From Nemophila menziesii (taxonomy: Eukaryota > Streptophyta > Magnoliopsida > Boraginales > Hydrophyllaceae): 64,000 bases of DNA. Of this stretch, positions 44,445-57,602 are shown piece after piece. Each line of letters starts with the position of its first letter. Within the stretch, counting starts at the first letter, position 1. The translations under genes were made by a program, and so were the position numbers. The notes below the pieces were generated by a model. The model was not told the DNA's origin. It made no database searches and saw nothing but the letters and a program-made list of their open reading frames with translations. Location of the stretch: the NCBI GenBank assembly GCA_029959085.1, contig JARWIR010000027.1, forward strand, positions 3,038,001 to 3,102,000, written 5' to 3'.

Positions 44445-46049
44445 GTGCCTCTTAATGAGCACAATATCAGAAGGCTGGGTGTTATCAATATTGGCATCAA
44501 GGAGAGGATGGCTGAAACACTGAGGGAGGATACAACCATAATCCTAAGAGCGCTCACCAATAATCCCATTCATGATGTAGGATTAAGGAAGGTTATTTTA
44601 GAGAAGTTGGGTATTCAGGGTAGCTTTCGTCTATCCGAGTTAAAGAATAACTGCTTCGAACTAGAAATCTTCAATGAAAGAGAGTTTAGAAGAATCTGGG
44701 AGACCAAACCATGTGTTCAACTTAAAACACGTTTTAAGATGACACTTTGGCCAGAAATCATCGAATTTGATGAAATAAACACAAACTACTCTTCAATTTG
44801 GATTCAGATTAAGGGGCCAGCATTTAAACAGAATAATCCTAATAATGTAAAAGCTTTGCAGGTATGATTTGTAAAAATTGAAGAAATAGACTATCCAGAA
44901 ATCCCCAGCGCTGGCGTGAAAGTTCTTATTTTTAGAGTAAGGTTCAATATTAGGCATCCTCTACTCCCTGGAATGTATATGCTTCAGGAAGAAGAAGCAG
45001 GATGGTAGTCTTCCAGTACGAGAATACACGGTCACTATGCTTTAAATATGGGAGAATAGGTCACCAGTTTGGTGAGTGTACCGTTAAGAGGGTGAAGAAC
45101 ATAGAGGATATTGATGAAAGGCGAAAAGTAAGTTGGAGCATCGACAACGTGGCAAAATTCCCACCATTTAATCCTATATATTGTTTACAACATAATATAC
45201 ATGGTAAGTTTATAAGTTTTAGCTATAATCATGTACGTGAAATGATGAGTTCAGGAAGGAAAAAGAATACTTACGGTGACAAGGGTGGTATAATAATAAG
45301 AGATAATCAAATGTGAACTTGGACAAATACAATTATATGAAGAAGTTGGGTAATACAAGCAACAGTAAGACCAAAGAGCCCGAGGAAGAGAAAGAAAGTG
45401 AAGATAGAGACTGGAAGAAATGGATTAGACAGGTAGATGAGCTTACAAATGATCTTAATGAATCTTTAAGAAGAATGGAAGCGTTCAAGAACAGTATGGT
45501 TCAGAATAAAGGAGAGGGAAGAGGACATGAAGAAGGAGCTGCTCAGAATAAAGCACATAAAGAAGGGAAAAACAAAGAAGTTGTAGGCAAAAAAAATTCA
45601 AATAGCAGTAGACAATTCATCTAGCTTGGGAGGCAGTTCAGACATTTAGGAGGATGAGTGAAGGTGGAGCTGGCACTTCTAAAGGTAAAGAGCTGATCAC
45701 ATGAGGCTTGAAAAATCTCAAGGTGGTTGATAACAACTTGGGGTTTTTCAATGAAAACTATTTCAGGGTCCTTGAGAATGAACAAAAAGATAATGAAGAG
45801 GTGGGAAGAAAATATGCTGAGGGTAATGTTGATATATCTAAGATGGTGGATAACTATGTCTAATAGATGGAACCGGAGGAGGAAGAAGGTTTTAGCAATG
45901 ACCAGGAAGCTAACTATTTTGGGAATGGGTTTGACGAAGGGAATGAAGATGAATCCATGAATTTCATCTATGGCGACGCATACGAGGAGGAACCAGATAA
46001 TGGGAAGATAAACAAGGGAGGCGACTACTCCTGTGGGAAAGCCATATAA
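44445..46049 (+). pseudogene. ORF1 of LINE G
   Basis: Residues in the first open piece fit the DUF4283 RNA-binding region: LGIQGSFRLSELKNNCFELE, IWETKPCVQL, MTLWPEIIEFDE. After a stop near 44865, VLIFRVRFNIRHPLLPGMYM and then the zinc knuckle CFKYGRIGHQFGEC, in which the second Cys of C-x2-C-x4-H-x4-C is Tyr. The C-terminal parts (45313-46049) are charged and contain EEGFSNDQEANYFGNGFD. Several frame breaks. ORF1 proteins bind LINE RNA. Confidence 0.75.
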
Positions 46050-46064
46050 GGCATATTACCACCT

Positions 46065-49000
46065 TATTTTGGAAAAGTCAAGGGATTCGATCCCCTTTTA
46101 GAAGTTCACATCTTAGATCTCTGGTGGCTTGCTACCGTCCTTCAATTTCTATCTTTTGCGAAACAATGTTAAGGGAAGTTGATTCTCTTGATATTGTGCA
46201 GTGCTTGGGTTTTAGAAACAAGGTTATTGTTGACCCCACCGAGAAGACGTTTCACTCCGGGGGGTTCATGATTTTGTGGCACTCGTGTGTCTTTCTTTCA
46301 GTTTCTTTTAGTTGTATTTTGTTTGTTATTTTAAAAGTTAAAGAAGTATCATTTTCTTATTATTTTATATGTGCTCATTCCCCTAATGATTTCAGTGATA
46401 AAAAACAAATATGGAATGAAACTTTTGATTGGAGTATAAACATTAAAGAACCTTGGATGATACTTGGAGAATTTAACGATATTCTAAATACTAAGGAAAA
46501 AATTAGTGTCAATCCATATAAACCGTATTAATGAGTTTAAAAACTTTACAAATAGTGATTCCTTAACATAAGTACGATCTAATGGTTGTTTTTTTACTTG
46601 GTTCAACAGGATGGTTTGAGAAAAACACGTTAAGTCAAGAATAGATGGGGCCTTGGCTACCTATGAATGGCTTAACCAATGTCTGAGGGCACAAGTTTTT
46701 GTTTCTCCGACGATTGGTTCGGATCACTCACCTCTTATTCTGAACTATGATGTTAATATGAGTAGTCATCAAAAATATTATAAATTCAAGTCCTTTTGGT
46801 TGGGCAATGATGATTGTAGGAAAGCAGTTGACAAAGGATGGAATATAAATCTGATTAGACAACCTATTAATAATTATATCCTAGAGAGAGAAAAAAAAGA
46901 ATTAAAATTTTGGAGCAAAAACACATTCAAAAATCATGAGATACAGATAAAGAACTCCAGTACAATTTAGTAAAAATTTATTATTCAAGTCCTAATGATA
47001 AGAATACGGAATTAAAAAAACAAATTAAAGAGGAAATCTAATTTGAATATGGATGCGAAGTAAAGTACTGTGGCGACAGGTCTAGACAAAACTGGTTAGT
47101 TTCAGAGATAAATATACGAAATTTTTTCATCTTACTACTATAAAAAGAAAAAAATCAATAGGGTTAGAAGAATTAAAGACGGATAAGGTGGGTGGAAGGA
47201 GGAAAGAAGTGAAACTAAAGATTGCTTTAGACAATAGTATGGGAATCTATTTGCAGAGTAGCCAACAAAGCAAGAAGCTAGGAGTCATGCAGTACAATAC
47301 ATAAAACCTAGGGTCAGTCAAGAGATCAATAAATTTCTGACTCAGGAGATGACTATGGTAGAAGTAGAGAGGGAAGTTAGAGATATGTCCTCATCTAAGG
47401 TTTTGGGACAAGACGGATTACATGGTAAATTTTATAAAGAATATTGGGACATTCTCAGATAAGATATTTTTGAGCTGGTTAAAGGTTTTTTCTTTAATAA
47501 CATTATCTCAGAAATATTAATAATACAATTATCACTCTCATACCTAAAGGAGAAGTGCAAAATTGCCTTGGTGACTTTAGACGTATGTCATATGTAAATT
47601 TTATTTATAAAATCATCGCAAAAATTCTTTCTTTCAAGTTAAAGTGTTTTATGTATACTATTATTTCGCCGACCCAGTCGGCTTTCATTTATGGTCGTGC
47701 AATACAAGATAATATTCTAACTGCACAGGAAATCTCTTTCTTTATCAGTAGGAAAATGAAAAACAAAAAACACATGAAATCAATTAAAATAGATATGACA
47801 AAGGCGTATGATCAAGTACGTTGGGACATTTTACTCAATGTAATGGAGAAAATGGGTTTTTGTGAGAAATGGATAGGATGGATCAAGATTTGTATCATCA
47901 GTGTATCCTTTAATCATAATTTGAATGGAGAAAGGCTGGAAAAAATATCCTGGAAGGGGGATTAGACAGGGCGACCCCTTGTCTCCATTTCTATTCACAA
48001 TTATAACCTAATCTTTAAGTAGCATTGTGGAAACGTACTCTCGACATGATATATAAAAGGAATAGATTCAATAGAAACTGTCCTGAGATCTCACATCTCC
48101 TCTTTGCGGATGACTCTTTTTTTATAACTTTAGACGAAACCAATATAGAAACTTTTAATATTGAGTGTCTTAATATATACTGTCCAAGGTTAGGACATGT
48201 AATAAACTTTCACAAATCAATAGTGATCTTCAGCAAAGAAACACCAATAGAAAAAAGAGGGAGAGTACATGCCAAGAAATTAACATGAAAGTAACTGAGG
48301 ATCTGGGGAACTGTTTAGGGATTCCGCTCTGTCACAAAAAAATCAGTTGAATGGATTGCAAAAAAGCTTTTTAAGCATACTGAATGTTGTAAGGCCAGAC
48401 TCCTATCGGAAGGGGGGAAGGAGGTTCTAATCAAGGCGGTCTTACATGCTATACCTAATTATTATCTGTCCATTTTATCTTTCCCATTTCTTTCTGTAAT
48501 AAACTTATTTCAGCTATTTCAAATATTTGGTGGAATTCAGAAGAAAGAAACAAAATATATTGGATAGCATGAGAGAAACTAGCAGTAGGAAAACTTATAG
48601 AGGGATTGGGGTTCAAGGATTTCAAAAGAATGAATACATCACTATAAGCAAAACAAGAGTGGATATTGATGGAGAATATGGATAACCTAGCAGCTAGGTT
48701 GCGTAAAGGTATTTATTTACAAAATAACGATTTAATGAAGGTTAAACTCGGACAAAGCCAAACATGGAGTTGATCAAGCATTATGGAAAGAAGAGACTTC
48801 ATAAAAAAATATGGAATATATCAAATAGGCACCGGTGAGGACATCATTATTTGGAATGATAGATGGCTAAAAATAGAATGGATACTAGAGAAACCAAAAA
48901 AATTCTCGATAGAAAAGTTTAGTTAACTTTTACATCTGAATACAAACTCTTGGAATATGAAAACACTCCCAGCCCCATAATTCCAAGAATACGGCTCTTC

Positions 49001-49441
49001 GAATTAGATCAAAAAGATAAATACTTATGGCCCTTGTCCAAAGAAGGAACTTATAACACAAAATCAGGTTACAAATTACTTACAGAGGAACAGATTGTTA
49101 ACCGACCACAAGCAGTAACATACCGGAGAGATTTAAATTTAAAATCTCGAAAATCATTTGGGATTCTAATATCCCAAAAAAATTGTTTGAAAAGCATGTA
49201 ATAATGCTATTCCTACAACGAATAATCTTTAGAACAAAAAATGTTTGGACACTGACGAAAGCATTTGGTGTCTAAATTGCCAAAACACGGTTGAGATTCT
49301 CCTTTTAAGATGTCATATTTGCTGGAAGATTTGGGTAGGTACTTCACTTCAAATAAAAATTAAGGAGAAAGATAATTACAAACTTTCAGACTGGATAATG
49401 AATACTATAAAAGGTTATTCACAAGGACAAATTATATTATG
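46065..49441 (+). pseudogene. ORF2 of LINE G: endonuclease, RT, zf-RVT
   Basis: Endonuclease: ACYRPSISIFCETM (Glu), WMILGEFNDIL (usual D of GDFN replaced by E), GSDHSPLILNY near 46720. RT: DGLHGKFYKEYWDIL, DFRRMSYVNFIYKIIAKIL, SPTQSAFIYGRAIQDNIL, IDMTKAYDQVRWDIL and the catalytic FADD at 48103-48114. zf-RVT: KYLWPLSKEGTYNTKSGYKL near 49020. At least eight stops or shifts. No RNase H before the truncation. Confidence 0.83.
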
Positions 49442-49739
49442 ATTTGTTTTTGGAACATATGGAAATAAAAAAAGAAAGCTATTCCTGAAACCCCAAAAAA
49501 ACCTCACATTCCTCCACCACCGTAAAAAACCTTGTTAAAACCCTAGCTTCTCCGTTACTCCGCCGTTGATCAGAGTCTTCACTACTCTCGCTTATTATGA
49601 TCTTTCTCAGATCTATGAAATTTAGTGTTTTCTTTATCTCGATTGCTAATATTTGTTATCTTAAAATCAGGATTAAGTGTATTTTGGAAATCTCGATTAC
49701 TTTGTTTCTCTAATTGTTCATCCATTAATGACATTGAAT

Positions 49740-51039
49740 GGTGATAAGAAAGTTGACTAAGAGGATGAGATTCGTCTCTCTATTCAATTTATGAGGAACC
49801 CAAACTCCTAATTCGTATCATTGCTTCAGGTACTATCAACCTAAGCTACTTAAGAAAAACATTATTCAATACTGGGGCATTAAAGGTAGAATTTCTATTA
49901 AAAAAGAGGAAAGAATATGTGTACCGTTCAATTTGAAAAGAAAGAAGATTTAGACATTGTTTGGTTGTATCATATTTTTGGTTTCATGTTTTGGTTCAAA
50001 GGTACGAAGACACTATTAAAAATCCATCTCTTTTGAATGAAACAACTTTCTGGATTCGTGTATATCGAGCATTCCACCTCTTTTCATTAAAGAAACAAAT
50101 GTCAGGAAAATAGCTTTAAAAGTTGGAGAAGTTAATGAGATTGAACTCCCAGATCCTCTGAAATTTATAGAAAACTTAACTATCAGAGCTAGAGTTGACT
50201 TTTCCATTCATAAACCATTACTTGCTGGGTTTAATTTAAAAATTTCTAAAGAACAATCAGTTTGGATTACTTTCAAGTACGATAAGTTGTTTGATTTCTC
50301 CTTTAATTGTGGCATTGTGTCTCATGAGGAGAGAAACTGTGATAATCCTAACAAGCTTGCTATTAGGTTAGGGAACTTGATTAAATACACTGATTTAGAA
50401 AAAAGGTCTAATGAGTTTGTTTTTAAGGTTGTTAATGCTTAGAAGGTTAAAAGACCATTGAAATCTAAGTACAAGAAAAATGCTTTACCTTGGGAAGAAG
50501 GAGAAATATGTGTAGTTGAAAAGAAAGTTGAATTAGCTGTTGGGGCTAATGTTGTTCAGAATTCTTTATTAATATCAACTGTTGAATTGGGCCTTAATAC
50601 TACTGAGGGAGTGTCTTTCAATACAAATATAAGACCACTTAATTATAAGGAGGTCCATAACTTATGTGGGCCTTGTGAGGACAACCATAACCTCATCCCA
50701 TCTGATGAGTCCAACCCTAAGGTCACTATAGACCCATTTATTACTCAGAATTTGGATCAATATATTAGGTTTGGATCTATAGAAAGGAACAAAACTAGAA
50801 CAAAACAAGTAAAGGAAGATTTAGGTCTACCTCTTAAGGAATATGTTGTATCTCTAGTCCCACCAACTCGTGTTGACTCCATTTATGGAGAAGATGATGA
50901 GAGGGCTGAACCACTAGAGATTGAGAAGGATGAAAATGAAGATGGTATTGAAAAGTGGTATGAGGAAGGGTTATTAGAAGGTATGGAGGCTGATGTGGTT
51001 TGCGGGGTTGACCCAAATCAACTCCAAGGTCTTCAATGA
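49740..51039 (+). pseudogene. ORF1 of LINE H
   Basis: Fragments of a DUF4283-like region are readable (IIQYWGIKGRISIKKEE, TVQFEKKEDLDIV), then in another frame TFWIRVY, ALKVGEVNEIELPDPLKFIE and a zinc-knuckle-like FSFNCGIVSHEERNC, in which the first Cys is lost. The last 193 codons (50458-51039) are open and hydrophilic. The stop TGA (51037-51039) overlaps the ATG of ORF2. At least four frame breaks. Confidence 0.77.
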
Positions 51040-54000
51040 TTCAAGCATGGAAATGTCAAGGCATTGGCACAACCTTGACAGAGCTTAGCTTGATTGACAT
51101 GATCAAGTCTCGCCAAAAAGAGGTACTTTTCTTATTTGAAACTAAACTAAAATTTTATTACTTACTTTCTTTAAGTCATAAGATCAATTTGACTCTTGTA
51201 GCACAAATAGACCCTGAAGGATTATCTGGTGGATTAGCTGTCTTTGTAAAAGAAGCAAATCATTTCAATCTTATAAATTCTGAAAATAATTTAATTCAAT
51301 GCACTTATGAGAACCCTAAATTTGGTTTATGCGAGTATAACTTTGTTTATGGTCCAACTGCTGGTGAAGATAAAGAAGGATTTTTTTAAAAATTACATGA
51401 TTTAAATCATGTAACTGATATATGGGGCTACCTTGGGGATTTTAACTTAATTATATTTTCCTCTGATAAACTTGGAAGTGAAATCAACTCTGTCCACAAA
51501 AAAATATGTTACTCTTTAATAACTTTATAGATTCTAATACCTTGTTTGATCTTCCTGCTAAAGGCTGTAAATTTTCTTGGTCTAACAAGAGAAATGACAA
51601 CTATTAAATCAAACAAAGGTAGGATAGAATCTTAGTTAATCAAGAACGGATTAATAAATATCCGAACTCTTGGAATGAAGTTCTACCCCCTACAAGGTCT
51701 GACCATTCTCCTATCTTGTTGAATTTTGGATTTTTCAGAGGTAATCATAAAAAAGGTTCATGCTTGAGAAAGGGTGGATTTTTGAGAAGGGATTATGTTA
51801 GATTATTGAGGAGAAATGGAAAAGAGGTAATTTCATTGATCTGAGAGGTATATCAAAGTTTAAGTATAAATTGTCACTTCTTCAAAAGGTTATTTCAAGT
51901 TGGGCAAGAAAGAGGATTTTGAATGATCGTATTTTGATTAATAAAAATCTTTCTCAACTAGAAAAAATCTTTAATGAACCTTATTCTGATCTAAATCAGA
52001 AATGTTTTGAAGAGTTAAGTGTTGAACTTGAATTGTTCTGGAAAAAGGAGGAATTATATTGGTCCCAAAAATCAAAATATACTTGGTTGAAATTGGGAGA
52101 TAAAAATAGCAAGTATTTTCATGCTATTACCAGAGTTAAAAGAAATAGAAATAGAATCTTGAGAATTAAAACTGATAATGGAATATGGTTATCAGAAAAG
52201 GAAGAAATATCTGGAGAAATTGTTAACTATTATAATAATATCTTCAAGACAGCTGGTACTAGACAATACTAACATATCTGAGTAAAACTTAAAGAGTGGT
52301 TACAACTAAGATAAATGAGGCACTTATAAAACCTGTTGATTGTGAAGAGGTTAAAATTGCGGTTTGGTCACTTAGAAGGGATAAATCTCCAGGACCTAAT
52401 GGTTTTGGTGGTTTTTTATTTAAAAAGTTCTAGAATGAAATAAAAAATGATCTTGTTGAGCTTGTTTCAGATTTTATTTTAAATAATTCTTTTCTTGAAG
52501 AAATCAATGATGCTATAATAACACTTATCCCCAAATATGCTAATCAAGATTTGGTAGGCTCTTTTAGGCCTATTAGTTGTGTTAACTTTGTGTATAAGGT
52601 AGTCTCAAATTTTTTATCTATGAGACTACAAGGTTGGATTGGGCATTGTGTTTCTGAAACCCAAACAACTTTTATCCCTGTTAGATCAATAATAAGAGAA
52701 GTTCTAAGAAATATAGCTTAGCTATAAAATCCGACATGAGTAAGGCCTATGAAAACATTGAATGGGACTTTTTACTTTATCTTTTAAAAGCTATAAGATT
52801 TCACTCTAGATGTATTGGTTGGATTGGTTGGATCAAAAATTGCATTTCAACGGTTTCATATAAGTACAAATTAATGGCGAATTATTTGAACTTGATAAAC
52901 CACAGAAAGGTTTGAGACAAGGAGACCCCTTGTCTCTATACCTTTTTTGTTTGGTTACTCAAGCACTTACTAATCTGATTGAATATTATGTAGATATGGG
53001 ACTATTCAAAGGAATTAAAATTTTGATAGTTGCACCTATGATTACACATATATTGTTTGTTGATGATAGTTTATTCTTTCTTGAAGCTTTTGATTATAAT
53101 ATTGATATTTTCATAAATATTATTAATTGGTATTCCTTTGCTACAGGGCAAAAACTCAATCTCAATAAGAGTGGAGTAATTTTTAGTAAAAATACACCAG
53201 GTGAAATAAAAAAAAGAATTTTCTGACAACAGAGAATGAGGAAATTACAACGTCTTGGTAAAAATCTTAGAATTCCATCCTCATGGGGAAAATCCAAGGT
53301 TCAATAATTGGATTTGTTGACTGAAATGATCCTTAAAAGAATGGAAGGATGTGAGACTAAGATGTTATCAAAAAGTGGGAAAGAAATTCTTATTAAAGCG
53401 GTTATAGGAACAATTCCTAACTTTATTATGTCATTTTTCTTGATTCCTAAAAAGGTAACTTCCCATTTGAATTCTTTAGTTTCCATTTTTTATTGGAACA
53501 ATCAAGGGAAGGATAGATGCCACTGGATCAAATGGAAAACTCTAATAAATTCTAAAGTGGATGGAGGGTTGGGATTCAAGGAATTTCATTGTCAGAATTT
53601 GGTTTTACTTCCATCTAATGCATGGAAATTTTTTAACAACAAATATTATCTACTTTACAAAGTGCTTAAAGGGAAATATTTTCCTTATGGTGACTTTATT
53701 ACTGCTAAAATTGGTAGTAATTGCTCTTGGGGTTGGAGGAGCTTAATTGAAGACATAAACTATTTTCTTAAACAAATCAAGTGGAATATTGGTGATGGTA
53801 CTAATATTAGGATATGGGGGGGATTCTTATATTCCTAAAAATCACAATATTATTAAACCAACTGGTTGTACTTATAGGCATGTTTCCGAGCTCATTGATC
53901 TTGAAAATAAAAGTTGGAAAATTGAGATTTTGAACTCATTATTCTCTTCTTATATTGTAGCAACCATATCTAGTATATATATATATATATCCCTTCTCTT

Positions 54001-54629
54001 TACTGACTTGACTCCCCTTTCTGGATTTACTCTAGTAATGGGTTGTTTTAATAAAGGAAATGTAAACTATACTTTAGAAGGCTCAACAAAGAGAAGAAAT
54101 GATTAAAAAGAACAAAAAAGGAGACCCTTCATTTCAACTTGAATCTAAAGATTGGAAATTTATTTGGCATATGAAAACTATGACAAAGATTAAGAACATT
54201 ATGTGGATGTGTTGTGAAAATGGCCTTGTTACAAATGTGAATAGAAAGAAAATGAAGTCTATTGAATCTGCAACTTGTTCTATTTGTGGTATTTCTGATG
54301 AAAATGTGGAAAACCTTTAATTTAACTGTTCAGGTTCTAAAGCAGTTTGGATTGCCAGTCCTTTCTTCTTTAAAACCATGACAAAACCTTCCTTTAATTT
54401 CAAGAAATGGATTCGATTTCGTAGACATAGTCTATGTCAGATTGATTCTACTGGTATATATCTGGGAGAACTTGCTTTCTTCATTGTGTGGTTTATTTGG
54501 AAAGGCATAAATGAGTTTTTATTTAGAGGGACTACCCCAGACCCTCAGAAAATCTTACAAGATGCCTTATCAGCCTATGATGAGTTCGATAATGCTAATA
54601 ATTTGAAAAATTTGTGTTGGAGAGGCTAG
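51036..54629 (+). pseudogene. ORF2 of LINE H: endonuclease, RT, zf-RVT
   Basis: Starts MIQAWKCQGIGTTLTELSLI (usual WNCQG appears as WKCQG). Endonuclease: LFLFETKL (Glu), GLSGGLAVFVKE, RSDHSPILLNF near 51690. RT: RPISCVNFVYKVVSNFLSMR, RQGDPLSLYLFCLVTQALTN, and FVDD (53056-53067) where most LINEs have FADD. Thumb and post-RT sequence are open at 53308-53838. zf-RVT: KFIWHMKTMTKIKNIMWMCC near 54160 and CSICGISDENVENL. Several stops and shifts. Confidence 0.85.
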
Positions 54630-54669
54630 GTTATGATCTTGGTAAGGTAAGAAGTTGATTAGGTAACAA

Positions 54670-54980
54670 ACTCTTCACAAACCGCCTCGGACCGGCATAC
54701 CGGTGATATTGGCGGCATACGGGTCGCTGAGGTCATAAACCGTGTAGTCAAATGCAAACACGGTTTTAAGTAGCTCCTCTCGTCAATGAACCTAATTTCC
54801 GAAACCGTGGCACGGTTTTTCTTGGGCAGGCATACCGGTAATCTCGGCGTCATACTGGTTAAAAAATTTCTGAACCGTGTCGATTCTTCGCGCCCATGGT
54901 TTTTCCAAGCGTGCTCTCGGCAGGAAACCTGATTTTGCAAACCTTGGCACGGTTTCTTCACCAGTGTTCCGCTAAGCAAA
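54670..54980 (-). repeat. GC-rich tandem repeats, element F (~136-bp unit)
   Basis: GGCATACCGGT recurs at 54694 and 54829, and ACC(G/T)TGGCACGGTTT at 54804 and 54941 (135-137 bp apart). Near-palindromic core ACCGGCATACCGGT. Same position as the repeats in B, C and E. Confidence 0.75.
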
Positions 54981-55189
54981 TCAGAATTTTCCCAATTTTT
55001 CCTGGTCTGACCCCAAACTCACTTCCTGAACAATTAACACACTACCTTTCTCTCTTTTTAGCTTTTAAACACATTAAAATATAAACTAACTTAAAAATAT
55101 ACACGAAAGAAATTAAAACAAGGTGTGTCTCCCAAGAGCACTTTTGTTTAACATCATTTAGTTCGACGTGTACCTCGGTGATCGTGTAT

Positions 55190-55935
55190 GATAATCACCT
55201 CCCCAGCAATGAGTAAATTTATTAATATCTGGCACGCAAAATTTGAATCCTTTTCCTTTCACTCCCACAAACTTCTCAGATATATTCTTCGTAGCCATGA
55301 ACTGTCCCATCCAAGAGTTCTGAGTGTGCGTGATTTTTGTGGACGATTAGGCTTTTTTTGATGTGACTTCTTCGCCTATTCTGAACTCCTCCTTCTCTCT
55401 TTCTTTCTTTAGTTCTCTTGGAACCTTTGCAGCACTTTTTCTGGTTCTCTTCTTTGCAACCATTTTAAGGGTGTTTAAGAAAAAACAATCTCCCGGAGAA
55501 CCAGGGAACTTGATTGCTTTGAATACCTTAAATTTCCCATGTTCGTCTTGGATTCTCAAGATCAACTCACCATTCTCAAAATCTATTAGTGTACGCCCCG
55601 TGGCTAAAAGTGGTCTACCCAAGATGATAGGGACTGTATTATCCACGTCGTAGTCAATAATAGTAAAATCAAAAGGATATATAAAACTACAAGCTTTAAC
55701 TAAAAAATCTTCAATTTTACCTACAGGTTGGAAGAGGGAGCGATCCGCCATTTTTAATACCACTGAAGTAGTTACTACCTCTCCTATGTTGAGCTTCTCG
55801 AACACGGACTTTGGCATGAGATTGATACTCGCGCCTAAATCACATAATGCTTTCCCGGTCCAACTTTCTCTAATAGCAATGGGAATTGTAAAACTTCCGG
55901 GATCTTGTAGTTTTGGTGGTAACTTGCTTTAACAA
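55190..55935 (-). pseudogene. Protease joined to integrase C-terminal module, element F
   Basis: SFTIPIAIRESWTGKALCDL leads to the protease active site DLGASINLMPKS (about 55840-55805), then MADRSLFQPVGKIEDFLVKA and IILGRPLLATGRTLIDFENG. After about 45 more residues (KFKVFKAIKFPGSPGDCF, as in C) the frame goes straight to REKEEFRIGEEV and, after a TAG, NSWMGQFMATKNISEKFV, the equivalent of C's [11 protein letters not shown] and [11 protein letters not shown]. The Pro of GPY/F is Gln here. RT, RNase H and the integrase core are absent. Confidence 0.8.
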
Positions 55936-57602
55936 ATAGAACTACATTCCTCTGGTAATCCAAACAACTCCACAATTTCTGAACTTCGTTTGTTAGAAAG
56001 AATGTCCTTCATTTATTTCAGATATTTCGGCATTCTTTTGAGGGCTTCTACAAACGGAATATTGATATCTAACTTGTTCACCATGTCAAGGAACTTCTTG
56101 AGTCCTTTTTCATTGTTCTTCTTTTTGACACGTGATGGTTATGGTGGCATAGGACGTGTATTGTTTACCACTGGGTTTTTTTTCTTTTCTATTTGTTTTT
56201 CTGGGACACTCTTTGGTTCAATTACCTCTTCGACCTTATCTTCTACTATTTCTTCAACCACTTTTTTAGGTACAGAGGTTGTTTATGTTTCTTATACTCT
56301 AGGCGGAGGTAATTGTTTTCCACTTCTTAATTCAACCGCATGCCAAACATCATCTTCGGGAGCAATAGTATCACTTGGGAGTTTCCCTTTTGTCCTATTT
56401 TGAAGTGTACTCGCCATCTATGAAAGAGTATGCTCGAGATTTTTAATCACCTTAGATTGGGTTTGGAGTCTTTGTTGTCTTATCTTCATATTTTTCTCCA
56501 CTAATCCCAAAAGTTCAACTATATTCAAATCCAAACTCAAAGGTTGTTCTTGTGTAGCTTGTTGCGTTGGATATTTAGGTGGTTCTTGATAAACTTCTAT
56601 ATAAATTGGCGCTTCTAGATTGATAGGTTGTGGTGAATAATAAGATTGAGGTCGAGTATAATAAGTACCTTGGTTTTGGACCCAATTCTGATTCTATGGG
56701 GACTGATAATTAGTTTAATATCCTTGAGGCTGATAATAACCGTTATTCACAGTTTCTTTGATGAGATACGAAGTAAATCAAAGTTGGATTACTCATACAA
56801 TTCTTCCACGAATTTTTCTTGCTCCACAACCAGGACATGAAGGTAACGTATGTACTAGAATTACCAGAGATATTGTTCGCGCTTGTTTTTGTAGTTCCTT
56901 GAGTTATTGGTTTAATTCTTTGAGCCTTAGAGATTCTGAGGTATCTTCTTGTTTTTCTGATTCAATCAGCCAACTTCTCTCGGTATCAAGAACTCTCTCC
57001 ATGATAGTATTAGCTTCTTGGGATCTAATAACACAAAACTTTCATCTCATAACAAATCTGCTTTTGCCTTGGACTAGTCACTGAGTCCTCCATAGAACAT
57101 GGTTAAATGATATTCGGGTGAGGAGACATGGAATGGACACCTCGCCTTCTTCTCGTTAAAACGTAACCATGCTTCACCAAGACTTTCCCCTTCTTCTTTC
57201 ATAAACTGTTCAAACTCCAACATCTCTTTTAAACGTCGACTAACTGGATAGAATCGGTCTAGGAATTTGGCTTGAAGTGTGTCCCAATCTGAAATAACAT
57301 CGGGGTGTGGGGAATCATACCAATTGCTTGCACTTCTGGTAAAAAAGAACTGGAACATAACGTAATACATCTGCTCTTTTGTAACGCCTAAAATGATATA
57401 AGCGTCACAAATCTGCATAAATTTCTGAACATACCGAACCGGATTTTGTTGTGCATCACCACTAAATTGTCCATGACTTGCAAATTGCGCTATCATGCCT
57501 GGATCTTGTTTGAAATATAGTGGCTTGGATTTCTGGATTGCGGATTCCTCTAGGTTGCACTCTGAATGAGATGGGAAGATCAAGTTTCCTCCGGCTTTCC
57601 AT
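55936..57602 (-). pseudogene. gag: gag and linker of element F
   Basis: Starts MESRRKLDLPI at 57602, like A's MENPRRLDLPI. The capsid core is open for much of its length (FASHGQFSGDAQQNPVRYVQ, FTRSASNWYD, LDRFYPVSRRLKEM, GEAWLRFNEKKARCPF). A frame break near 57075 precedes CPGCGARK, where the knuckle's His and last Cys fall into another frame. The linker with repeated YQEP-like and Tyr-rich sequence and the ELRSGK segment follow, in several frames. Confidence 0.82.

Larger units (their letters stand above)
44400..49490 (+). mobile_element. L1-type LINE G
   Basis: ORF1 with DUF4283-like region and zinc knuckle, then ORF2 with endonuclease, RT and zf-RVT, all on the plus strand and all broken. 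The 3' end is lost where LINE H begins (about 49490); no RNase H is seen. Confidence 0.82.
49490..54635 (+). mobile_element. L1-type LINE H
   Basis: A LINE with a 5' leader (about 49490-49740), ORF1 and ORF2 on the plus strand. The ORF1 stop and ORF2 start overlap as ATGA. It ends at 54629 after zf-RVT-associated sequence, with no poly(A), next to the middle of element F, so its 3' end is probably truncated. Confidence 0.85.

Noticed and set aside
55363..55653. 96-codon plus-strand frame
   Set aside because: Antisense shadow of element F's protease.
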